This document shows, one piece after another, positions 1 to 6,299 of a stretch of 25,772 nucleotides of DNA. Under the pieces are notes generated by a model that saw only the letters and a list, made by a program, of their open reading frames with translations, searched no databases and was not told the origin of the DNA. Source of the DNA: JBCDCB01 sp039182735 (GTDB lineage: Bacteria > Planctomycetota > Phycisphaerae > Phycisphaerales > UBA1924); NCBI GenBank assembly GCA_039182735.1, contig JBCDCB010000046.1, forward strand, positions 1 to 25,772. The letters are read 5' to 3'. How positions within the stretch are numbered: the first letter of the stretch is position 1; every line of letters begins with the position of its first letter. Position numbers and translations under genes: made by a program.

Positions 1-205
1 CGACGATCTCCGAGCGCAGCGGCGGCGGAACGGTACCGAGGCTCGCGATCTCGCGCGTCACCTCCTCCACCTGCTCCGCGGGCATCACCTTGAGGATCTT
101 GGTCGCCGCGTCGGGCGTGATCGATACCAACAGCACGGCGGCCTTCGTGACCCCGTCGAGCTCCGTCGAATGCGTCGGCAGTTTTTCACCCGGCTTCCTC
201 GGCAT
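1..205 (-). CDS. fliG: Flagellar motor switch protein FliG, N-terminal fragment (cut by window edge)
   Basis: The minus-strand frame opens with ATG at 205 and runs off the window start, giving 68 codons. FliG is the rotor protein that sits on the cytoplasmic face of the FliF ring and transmits stator torque. The visible part carries the typical N-terminal FliG pattern: a DGVTKAAVLLVSI segment, then TPDAATKILKVMPAEQVEEV and a REIASLG motif, matching the first helices that bind FliF. An AGGAGGAG ribosome-binding site lies inside the last codons of fliF, which ends 9 bases upstream, so the two are probably translationally coupled. Family and position after fliF agree. The torque-generating C-terminal domain lies outside the window. 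Confidence 0.9.
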   Translation of the reverse strand, partial: MPRKPGEKLPTHSTELDGVTKAAVLLVSITPDAATKILKVMPAEQVEEVTREIASLGTVPPPLRSEIV

Positions 206-214
206 CGTCCGCTG

Positions 215-1915
215 CTACTCCTCCTGCTGCACCCAGCGCGTCAGCAGACGCGCCGAGGTCTCAGGGTCCTCATCAACCATTGCCGTCACCTGCTCGAGCA
301 GCTTGCGCGATTGCATCTCGTCGTCGTCGAGTTCCACGCCTTCGAGCGCGCCGTCGGCCTCGCCGACTTCGCCGAGCAGATCACCGTCGCCTTCGAGCGC
401 CTTCGGGATGCCCACGAGTTCGCTGGCATCGGGCAAATCATCCCGCTTCGTGGACTTCGCCGCGGTCAGAAAGACGAGTCCCAGCGAGATCAGCGCGAGC
501 GCACCGATCGCGAGGTTCTTGACCAAGCCGCCGACGCCTGCATCACCACCGATCGAATCGATGAACCCGCCCGCCTGCGTCCCGCCGCTCTGCATCGCGA
601 AACGCGGCATCGTCGGGATCATCGACACCTGCACCGTGCCGGGTTCGGAGTCCGCACCGCTCGACGTGTCGATGAGCGGGAGCACCTCGCGCTCGATGCG
701 TGTCGTCTCCGCCTCGATGATCGGCTCGAGGTCCGCTTCGGTCGGCTCTGCGGGCGCGTCGCCGTCCGCCTCTGCCGCACCAGCCCCCTGCTGCTGCTGC
801 CAGATGCTCACGAAGTACGGGCGCGGGATGTTGATCACCGCGTTGATCTTCGTCGCGTTCCCGCGACCGTCAATGATCTGCTCGACCGTGGTGCCAAACT
901 CGGTGGCGAACTCCGTCTCGGTTTTGCTCTCCGTCGTCGATGCATTGCCGCCCGAAGCGCTCGCCGTCACATCCTCGCGCGTATTGGATCGCGGCCCAGG
1001 CTCACCACCCCGGCGCGGCTCGGTCCGCTGGAGTTCCTCGGTGCGCTCGCGTTGGACGAGCGTCCCGGAGCCTTCACCGTTCGGCGCGACCTGTTTCTGG
1101 GTCATAGTGCGGCGGGTGGTATCGACCTGCGCGTGCACCGCGACGATCACGCCGTCGATGTACGCCGAGAGCATGTCGTAAATCTGCTGGTGCTTGTGAC
1201 GCTCGTGGTTGCGGACCTCTTCGAGATAGCTCGAGGCCGTGAAAGAGTCCTCAGAGCGCGCGCGGTGCGAGCGCTGCGTGTTGCCGTCGATCACGGTGAC
1301 GCGTTCGATCGGGATGCCGCGCGACGACGCGACCAACCCCGCGATGGCATCGACCGTGTCCGCCCCCATCGCGCCGGACGGGAAGACCGTCACCGCCGCG
1401 GAGGGCTGCGTGATTGGAGTCGAGAGCGACCGGCGTTTGGGAACGTTGAGAATCACGTTCGCGCTATGGATGTTGCGCATCTGTGAGATCACACCGGCGA
1501 GTTCGTTCTGCACCGCCACCATCTCGAGCTGGTGGTTCTGGTCCATCGAGTTCGTCCACGACTGCTTCTCGATGAGATTGTCGAAGAGCACCTGGCCGTC
1601 GCTGGGCATCGCGCGCTGCTCGGTCAGCACCGCCAGCGCGGCGCGTTTGGCCGAGGGCGCGACCAGAAGCCGCCCGTCTTCGCTCGTCTCGTGCTCGATG
1701 CCGCTGGTGCTCAGCGCGCGGACCGCCTGCGACTGCTCTTCGGACGCCACGCCGGGCAGGAGTTCGATCATCACCGGGCGCGCGGCGTACTGCTGCACCA
1801 CGAACAGCGACATCACCAGAATGATCGCGAGCGAACCGATCAGCAGGCGCTGGCTCGCCGAGAGCTTGGCGAACTGCTCGTTCACGAGCGCGGCCAGCGC
1901 GCTGATGCGGTCCAT
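215..1915 (-). CDS. fliF: Flagellar MS-ring protein FliF
   Basis: 566 residues, the usual FliF length. FliF forms the inner-membrane MS ring on which the rotor and export gate assemble. One membrane helix spans about residues 24-44 and a second about 464-486, enclosing the periplasmic ring-building part. The YscJ/FliF region (about 45-215) includes conserved stretches such as LFDNLIEKQSWTN and SANVILNVPKR. A low-complexity Gly/Ser/Glu-rich stretch of about 60 residues, near 280-340, interrupts the second periplasmic domain, as is common in the family. The C-terminal 80 residues are cytoplasmic and acidic and end in a helix (KLLEQVTAMV to LLTRWVQQ) expected to bind FliG. The start is supported by GGAGG 7 bases before ATG. 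It follows fliE after a 148-base gap and is closely followed by fliG. Confidence 0.95.
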   Translation of the reverse strand: MDRISALAALVNEQFAKLSASQRLLIGSLAIILVMSLFVVQQYAARPVMIELLPGVASEEQSQAVRALSTSGIEHETSEDGRLLVAPSAKRAALAVLTEQRAMPSDGQVLFDNLIEKQSWTNSMDQNHQLEMVAVQNELAGVISQMRNIHSANVILNVPKRRSLSTPITQPSAAVTVFPSGAMGADTVDAIAGLVASSRGIPIERVTVIDGNTQRSHRARSEDSFTASSYLEEVRNHERHKHQQIYDMLSAYIDGVIVAVHAQVDTTRRTMTQKQVAPNGEGSGTLVQRERTEELQRTEPRRGGEPGPRSNTREDVTASASGGNASTTESKTETEFATEFGTTVEQIIDGRGNATKINAVINIPRPYFVSIWQQQQGAGAAEADGDAPAEPTEADLEPIIEAETTRIEREVLPLIDTSSGADSEPGTVQVSMIPTMPRFAMQSGGTQAGGFIDSIGGDAGVGGLVKNLAIGALALISLGLVFLTAAKSTKRDDLPDASELVGIPKALEGDGDLLGEVGEADGALEGVELDDDEMQSRKLLEQVTAMVDEDPETSARLLTRWVQQEE

Positions 1916-2063
1916 GCCTCGGCCTCCGTGCCGGTGTTCGCGACGCGATCCTCACGCCGTCCGCCGACACATCCGTGCGCCGCGCGACACTATTCTTTCG
2001 ACCGTTCGCCCTCCGATGCTTTGAAACCGCGCGGCTTTCGCGCTCACGCGCAACCCCTGCGCG

Positions 2064-2393
2064 TCAGACGCGCATCTGCTGCACTTCCTGGTACGCCTCC
2101 ATCACGCGGTTGCGCACCGAAAGGAGCATGCGGAACGCGGTATCGGCCTGCTGCGTCGCCATGATCACCGTCTCAACATCGCTCCGACGACCCGCGGCGA
2201 GATCCTCCACCGCCTGCGTCGCCTGCTGCTGCAACTCGTTGACGGCGCCCAGTTCCTTCAGGAGCGTCTCCTGAAAGCTCGGGCCGTCCGTGCTGGCGGC
2301 GTTCTTCGCGGAGCGAGCACCCGGGCCGAGTGCGCGCAAGGGATCTACCCCGCCGGCGCCGCCCGAGTTGATGAGTCCGAGTGGATCGTTCAT
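2064..2393 (-). CDS. fliE: Flagellar hook-basal body complex protein FliE
   Basis: 109 residues. FliE is the adaptor between the MS ring and the rod. The first 30 residues are Gly/Asp-rich and poorly conserved. The C-terminal two thirds are helical and end with the family signature AFRMLLSVRNRVMEAYQEV followed by QQMRV. Translation is supported by AAGGG six bases before ATG. A sigma-54 promoter match lies about 40 bases upstream of the start, so fliE-fliF-fliG may be transcribed separately from flgBC. The gene order flgB-flgC-fliE-fliF-fliG is the classical one. Confidence 0.93.
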   Translation of the reverse strand: MNDPLGLINSGGAGGVDPLRALGPGARSAKNAASTDGPSFQETLLKELGAVNELQQQATQAVEDLAAGRRSDVETVIMATQQADTAFRMLLSVRNRVMEAYQEVQQMRV

Positions 2394-2430
2394 GCCTCGC
2401 CCTTCATCCTGCCCCGCACGCTGAGACTTC

Positions 2431-2445
2431 GCAAGCGGGGTGCCA
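2431..2445 (-). promoter_or_regulatory. Sigma-54 (-24/-12) promoter candidate for fliE-fliF-fliG
   Basis: The minus strand reads TGGCAC, five bases, TTGC, with GG and GC exactly 10 bases apart, which matches the core sigma-54 consensus. The predicted transcription start is near 2419, leaving a leader of about 25 bases that contains the fliE ribosome-binding site. The site is intergenic, after the flgC stop at 2463. A sigma-54 activator is encoded just upstream in the same operon. One caution: the first half also sits inside a short inverted repeat (CGGGG / CCCCG around a 5-base loop), so a small RNA hairpin at the 3' end of flgC is an alternative reading. Confidence 0.65.
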
Positions 2446-2462
2446 CCCCGTCAGACGTTCGA

Positions 2463-2879
2463 TCAGCCCAGCAAACGCACGAGCTGCGCGACGAGCGACT
2501 TGGTCGCCTCCGCCGCGGCGACGTTCGCCTCGTACGCCCGCGCCGCCTCCATGATCGACACCTGCTCCGTCATCGGATCGATGTTCGGGTACGCGACATA
2601 CCCGTCGGCGTCGGCGTACGGGCTGTTCGGTTCGAGCACCATGCGAGGCGGCGCCTCGTCGAGCAGGATCTCCGACACGTGCACACCGCTCGAACGCCCC
2701 TCTGCGGACTGTGCCGACGGATCGCCAACCTCGAAGATCGGGATCCTCCGCTGGTACGGGGCGGCATTCCCCTGCGCGTCCGCGACCGTGCTGCGGTTCG
2801 CGAGGTTCGCGGCGATCGTGTTCATGCGCACACGCTGCGCCACCATCCCGCTCACCGACGTGTCCAGCGCTCCGTACAT
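2463..2879 (-). CDS. flgC: Flagellar basal-body rod protein FlgC
   Basis: 138 residues, the standard FlgC length. FlgC is one of the proximal rod proteins, exported through the flagellar type III apparatus and polymerised in the periplasm. The N-terminal helix has the rod/hook pattern (ALDTSVSGMVAQRVRMNTIA, then ANLANRST), and the C-terminal helix has MTEQVSIMEAARAYEANVAA followed by a short coiled tail. Both match the paired D0 helices of axial proteins. No signal peptide is present, as expected. GGGAG lies seven bases before the ATG and overlaps the end of flgB, whose stop is 11 bases upstream. Confidence 0.94.
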   Translation of the reverse strand: MYGALDTSVSGMVAQRVRMNTIAANLANRSTVADAQGNAAPYQRRIPIFEVGDPSAQSAEGRSSGVHVSEILLDEAPPRMVLEPNSPYADADGYVAYPNIDPMTEQVSIMEAARAYEANVAAAEATKSLVAQLVRLLG

Positions 2880-2890
2880 CAGCCAACTCC

Positions 2891-3328
2891 CTACGGCCGC
2901 AGCGTGATCGCCGCGCTCAGAATGCCCATTCGGCTGCGCATCAGTTCGCTCGTGACACGCAGTGCCGCGAAGTTCTCCGCGAGATCCTGCATCGTCCGCT
3001 CGAGGTCGCGGTTGTTGCGATCGTGGAAGAGCACGTTCCCGCTCGGCTCCTCGGGCTCGAGCGAGAGCCGGCCTGCGCTGACCTTGACCTCGCGCGACGA
3101 CTCCATGTTCAGCGGCCCGCCGTTGCCCATCCGAGCCCGCCGGCGGCCATCGATCGCCTCACCCAGATTCTCCTGGAAGCCGCGCACCGATACATCTTTG
3201 GGCTGGAACATGGGTGTCGAGAGGTTCGCGATGTTGTGCGTGATCAGCTCGTGCCGACGCGCGGCGAACTGCATCGACGCGGCGAGCGTCGGGAGGGCGT
3301 CGGCATTCGTCAGCGATTCGATGTACAC
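2891..3328 (-). CDS. flgB: Flagellar basal-body rod protein FlgB
   Basis: 145 residues, close to the usual FlgB size. FlgB forms the most proximal rod segment. The N-terminal helix ends in HELITHNIANLSTPMFQPKD, a divergent form of the family NIANvdTPgYK motif. The C-terminal half (NRDLERTMQDLAENFAALRV, then SELMRSRMGIL) matches the FlgB C-terminal helix. The start codon is GTG; the next in-frame Met is residue 19 and would remove the conserved first helix, so GTG is kept. Only a weak GGA precedes it. A sigma-54 promoter match ends 12 bases before this GTG, which would make the transcript nearly leaderless. Confidence 0.92.
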   Translation of the reverse strand: MYIESLTNADALPTLAASMQFAARRHELITHNIANLSTPMFQPKDVSVRGFQENLGEAIDGRRRARMGNGGPLNMESSREVKVSAGRLSLEPEEPSGNVLFHDRNNRDLERTMQDLAENFAALRVTSELMRSRMGILSAAITLRP

Positions 3329-3340
3329 GCGAGATGTTCC

Positions 3341-3356
3341 GCAAACGCCTTGCCAG
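3341..3356 (-). promoter_or_regulatory. Sigma-54 (-24/-12) promoter candidate for flgB-flgC
   Basis: The minus strand reads CTGGCAAGGCGTTTGC, with GG and GC separated by exactly 10 bases. It differs from TGGCAC-N5-TTGC at one position. It begins four bases after the stop codon of the sigma-54 response regulator and sits just before flgB. The predicted transcription start (about 3329) falls essentially on the flgB GTG, so the mRNA would have almost no leader. Confidence 0.6.
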
Positions 3357-3359
3357 CGA

Positions 3360-4787
3360 TCAGAGCGATTCCGGAACGATCCGCTCCTGCTTCCACTTCT
3401 TGAGCTTGAGCCCCAGCGTGCGCACGCCGATCCCCAGCGCCTGTGCCGTCTTCTGTCGGTGCCCGTTGAAGCGGTGCAGCGTTTCGACGATGACTTCCCG
3501 CTCGATGTCCGCGAGCGGCTTCACGCTCTCGGTAGACATCGACGCCGGCCGCACACGCGCCACGCTCACCTCGGGCGAGCGAACCAGCGGCGTCGCACGC
3601 ACCGCGCCCGGGCTCGCCAGCCACGGGCGCAGCAGCGCATCGTCGATCGCGTCTCCCCGACAGAGCACAACCGCGCGCTCGCACAGGTTCTGCAACTCGC
3701 GGACGTTGCCCGGCCACGGGTACGCCGCCAGCGCACCAACCGCTTCCTCAGTAAGCGGAAGCGTCTCGCGCCCCTCGCGTGCGCACGCGCGTTCCACAAA
3801 GTGCCGCGCGAGCCGACCCACGTCACCGGCCCGATCGCGCAGCGGCGGGATGTGCACGGGAAGCACGTTCAGGCGGTAAAAAAGATCTTGGCGGAACTCG
3901 CCGCGATCGATCTCGCGCGAGAGGTCACGGTTTGTCGTCGCGATCACGCGCACATCCACGCCGATCGTCGCGCTCGAACCCACTCGCTCGAAGGCCCGCT
4001 CCTGCAGCACGCGCAGCAGCTTGGCCTGGATCTGCGGTTTCACCTCGCTGATCTCATCGAGCAGGAGCGTCCCGTCGTCGGCGAGCTCGAAGCGCCCCTT
4101 GCGGAGACGATCCGCGCCGGTGAACGCGCCGCGTTCGTGCCCGAAGAGCTCGGACTCAAGCAGCGACTCGCTCATCGCCGCGCAGTTGACCGCGAGGAAG
4201 GGCGCGTCACGTCGCGGGCTGGTCTGGTGGATCGCGCGGGCGACGACTTCTTTCCCCGTGCCGGACTCACCACTGATGAGGACGGTGCCGTGCGAGGTCG
4301 CGATCGAGCGCAGGCGCTCTTTGAGTTCGAGCATCGGTGCCGACTCGCCGACGATCGCGTCGAGCCCCGCGAGGTCCGGCGCGTCATTCGAAGACGCGCG
4401 CAGCACGGCGTTCTCGCGTTTGAGCTTCGCGTGCTCGATCGCACGCTTGACCGAAATAATCAGCTCGTCACCTTCGAATGGTTTGGTGATGTAGTCGAAT
4501 GCGCCGAGACGCATCGCCTTGACCGCGGTCTCGACGGTGCCAAACGCGGTCATCAGCACAATGGGCAGGTCTTCGTCGAGCTCGCGCAGCCGCTGCGTGA
4601 GCGTGATCCCGTCCATGCCGGGCATCTTGAGGTCGGTGACCACCGCGTCGGGACGCCGCGACGCGACGATCTCGAGCGCACGCTCACCGCCCGGCGCGGC
4701 GACGACGGAAAAACCCGCGCGCTGGAGCGTGACACCGACCGAGTCACGCAACATTTCCTTGTCATCGACGACGAGCACGGTGCTCAT
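3360..4787 (-). CDS. Sigma-54-dependent response regulator (FlrC/FleR/FlgR-like)
   Basis: 475 residues in the NtrC-type three-domain layout. The receiver domain (1-120) has the acidic pair D8/D9, phospho-acceptor D52, a conserved Thr near 80 and K102. The AAA+ domain (about 145-375) has Walker A GESGTGKE at 173-180, the sigma-54 contact loop GAFTGA at 220-225, Walker B LLLDE ending at 244-245 and a VRVIATTNRDL sensor segment. The Fis-type helix-turn-helix at about 435-470 includes HRQKTAQALGIGVRTLGLKL. It should bind upstream activating sites and drive sigma-54 polymerase. It overlaps the kinase gene by ATGA and has AGGAGG seven bases before its start. Flagellar-gene context and two nearby sigma-54 sites make it a flagellar activator by inference. 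The symbol is left blank because naming differs among lineages. Confidence 0.93.
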   Translation of the reverse strand: MSTVLVVDDKEMLRDSVGVTLQRAGFSVVAAPGGERALEIVASRRPDAVVTDLKMPGMDGITLTQRLRELDEDLPIVLMTAFGTVETAVKAMRLGAFDYITKPFEGDELIISVKRAIEHAKLKRENAVLRASSNDAPDLAGLDAIVGESAPMLELKERLRSIATSHGTVLISGESGTGKEVVARAIHQTSPRRDAPFLAVNCAAMSESLLESELFGHERGAFTGADRLRKGRFELADDGTLLLDEISEVKPQIQAKLLRVLQERAFERVGSSATIGVDVRVIATTNRDLSREIDRGEFRQDLFYRLNVLPVHIPPLRDRAGDVGRLARHFVERACAREGRETLPLTEEAVGALAAYPWPGNVRELQNLCERAVVLCRGDAIDDALLRPWLASPGAVRATPLVRSPEVSVARVRPASMSTESVKPLADIEREVIVETLHRFNGHRQKTAQALGIGVRTLGLKLKKWKQERIVPESL

Positions 4788-5710
4788 ACCGCGGCCTCCT
4801 CCTGCTGGCAGATCGCGCCGTCCGTGGCGCGGGGTGCTTTCGGGATCACGATGCGCGCCTCGGCGCCACCAACCGACACGTTCGAGATCGAGAGCCGACC
4901 GCCGTGCGCATCGACGATGCGATGCGTGATCGCGAGACCGAGCCCGGTCCCGCTCGAGCGTGTCGAATAGAACGGGTTGAAGACCCGGGTCACGACTTCC
5001 TCAGGAATGCCCGGCCCCGAGTCACGCACGCGGAACGCCATCGCCTGGACCGACGCCCCGTCCGCGTCAACGAGCGACGTCTCGGCGATATCGATCGCGA
5101 TGTCCCGGCTCATCTCCGCGGCCCGGTCTTCAAGCGCATCGCACGCGTTGCGCAGCAGGTTGACCAGCGCCTGCCGCAACATGCCCGAGTCGCCTTCGAA
5201 CCGCACCGGTTCACACGAGAACGTCACGTTCGCTTCCACGGCGCGGATGGCGGCATCGCAATCAGCGAGCGCCCGCTCAACCAGATCGCACGAGTCGATC
5301 GGCTCGATCATCAACCGCTGGTCCCGCGCGAAGCGCAGCACGTCGCCAACGACCGCGTCGAGTCGCTGCACGCCCTCGGCGATGCGGTCAGCCAGACGCT
5401 GCTCGTCGGGCATACCCGCGAGATCGTCTCGCAACGCCGCGGCAAAGAGCTTGATCGAACCGAGCGGGTTCCGAACCTCGTGGGCAATCCCCGCGGCCAT
5501 CTCGCCCAGTGCCGCCAGTTCCCGTGCCCGCGAGAGCTGACGCTTCGACTCGCGCAGTTCGTCCTGCAGACGCGCAACCTCCGACCGCAGCGCGTGCTGC
5601 GTGCGCTCGAGCCCTTCCGTCGCGACACGGAACTGGTCGAGCAGCGCACCGAGATCGATCGAGTCGAGCGAGGGCTGCAGCGAAGGCTGACGGGTAGTCG
5701 CCGCGGTCAT
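4784..5710 (-). CDS. Soluble sensor histidine kinase, partner of the flagellar sigma-54 regulator
   Basis: 308 residues. The N-terminal ~65 residues form a predicted coiled coil without a membrane segment or recognisable PAS domain. The HisKA H-box is GIAHEVRNPLGSI with the phospho-acceptor His near 77. The ATPase domain has an N-box (LVNLLRNACDAL, Asn near 187), a G1 box DSGPGIPEE, an F-box VFNPFYSTR and a G2 box GTGLGLAI. This is the FleS/FlrB/FlgS-like soluble arrangement, and it should phosphorylate the response regulator encoded next. Both gene borders are ATGA overlaps (with the FlgN-like gene upstream and the regulator downstream), so the three are one translationally coupled unit. How it senses assembly state cannot be seen in the sequence. 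Confidence 0.92.
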   Translation of the reverse strand: MTAATTRQPSLQPSLDSIDLGALLDQFRVATEGLERTQHALRSEVARLQDELRESKRQLSRARELAALGEMAAGIAHEVRNPLGSIKLFAAALRDDLAGMPDEQRLADRIAEGVQRLDAVVGDVLRFARDQRLMIEPIDSCDLVERALADCDAAIRAVEANVTFSCEPVRFEGDSGMLRQALVNLLRNACDALEDRAAEMSRDIAIDIAETSLVDADGASVQAMAFRVRDSGPGIPEEVVTRVFNPFYSTRSSGTGLGLAITHRIVDAHGGRLSISNVSVGGAEARIVIPKAPRATDGAICQQEEAAV

Positions 5711-6198
5711 CCTTCGCGGTCCTGGAATCTTGGGGTGTCGGCGCCGGGCTGCGCGCCGTACGCGGCTGCCGCGGTTCGCCGCGATGACAGCGTGCGGAGT
5801 TCGTCCGAGACGCGCTGGCGCGCGCGGTTGAGCCGTTCGGTGTCCCGCTCATCTCGCACCCGGATCCGCTCGACCAGCAGGCCCACGCGTTCGACCCGCT
5901 CGGCGATCGACTTCGCGTCGTCCTCGGGCAGCCGATCCCGGAGCGTTTCCCACGAGCCGGCGAGCGGCGAGAGTTCCGCATTCAGCCGGGTGATCTCGCC
6001 CACCACACGCTCGCGTTGCTGAATGAGTGAGAGCAGTTCGGCACCAGAACCCTGTTCGATCAGGTCCGCCTGTTTGGCGCCGAGTTCGTCGAGGCTTTCG
6101 TACAGACCGATCTGTTCGCCGAGCAGCGTGCTCAGCCGACGCGCCACGAGCGCCGGCTCGTCGCGAAAGGTCCCGGCTTGCGAGTCGTCTGCGTGCAT
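5707..6198 (-). CDS. FlgN-like flagellar export chaperone
   Basis: 163 residues, start at ATG 6198 rather than an in-frame start further upstream, which would add an Arg-rich tail read from the intergenic region. The protein is almost wholly helical and highly charged. The pattern LSTLLGEQIGLYESLDELGA followed by KQADLIEQGSGAELLSLIQQ matches the FlgN/FliT-type chaperones, which bind hook-filament junction proteins FlgK and FlgL. It overlaps the kinase gene by ATGA. The family call rests on length, coiled-coil pattern and flagellar context, so it is weaker than those of the neighbours. A generic coiled-coil protein is the alternative. A GGGAAG sequence a few bases upstream could serve as the ribosome-binding site. 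Confidence 0.7.
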   Translation of the reverse strand: MHADDSQAGTFRDEPALVARRLSTLLGEQIGLYESLDELGAKQADLIEQGSGAELLSLIQQRERVVGEITRLNAELSPLAGSWETLRDRLPEDDAKSIAERVERVGLLVERIRVRDERDTERLNRARQRVSDELRTLSSRRTAAAAYGAQPGADTPRFQDREG

Positions 6199-6217
6199 GG
6201 TCTTCCCTGACCGGCGA

Positions 6218-6237
6218 GCGGGGCGATCCGGCCCCGC
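6218..6237 (-). other. GC-rich stem-loop in the leader of the FlgN-like gene
   Basis: GCGGGGC and GCCCCGC form a perfect 7-bp stem around a 6-base loop, starting about 20 bases upstream of the FlgN-like ATG. There is no T-run after it on the minus strand, so it is not a typical intrinsic terminator. It may be a leader structure in the 101-base gap after the TPR gene. Function is unknown. Confidence 0.35.
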
Positions 6238-6299
6238 GTGACTCTCTCGCTGTCGGCGAGCAACGGCGATCGGGATGAAGTTTTTGCGCACGCGGACGA

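Noticed and set aside
2679..4970. A 763-codon plus-strand frame opposite flgC, flgB and the response regulator
   Set aside because: The opposite strand carries canonical flagellar and regulator motifs throughout, and this frame has no recognisable motif.
6253..6290. A possible sigma-28 promoter (CAAAAACT, 11 bases, GCCGTTGC) before the FlgN-like gene
   Set aside because: The spacing fits but only about half the consensus bases match. It is too weak to list.
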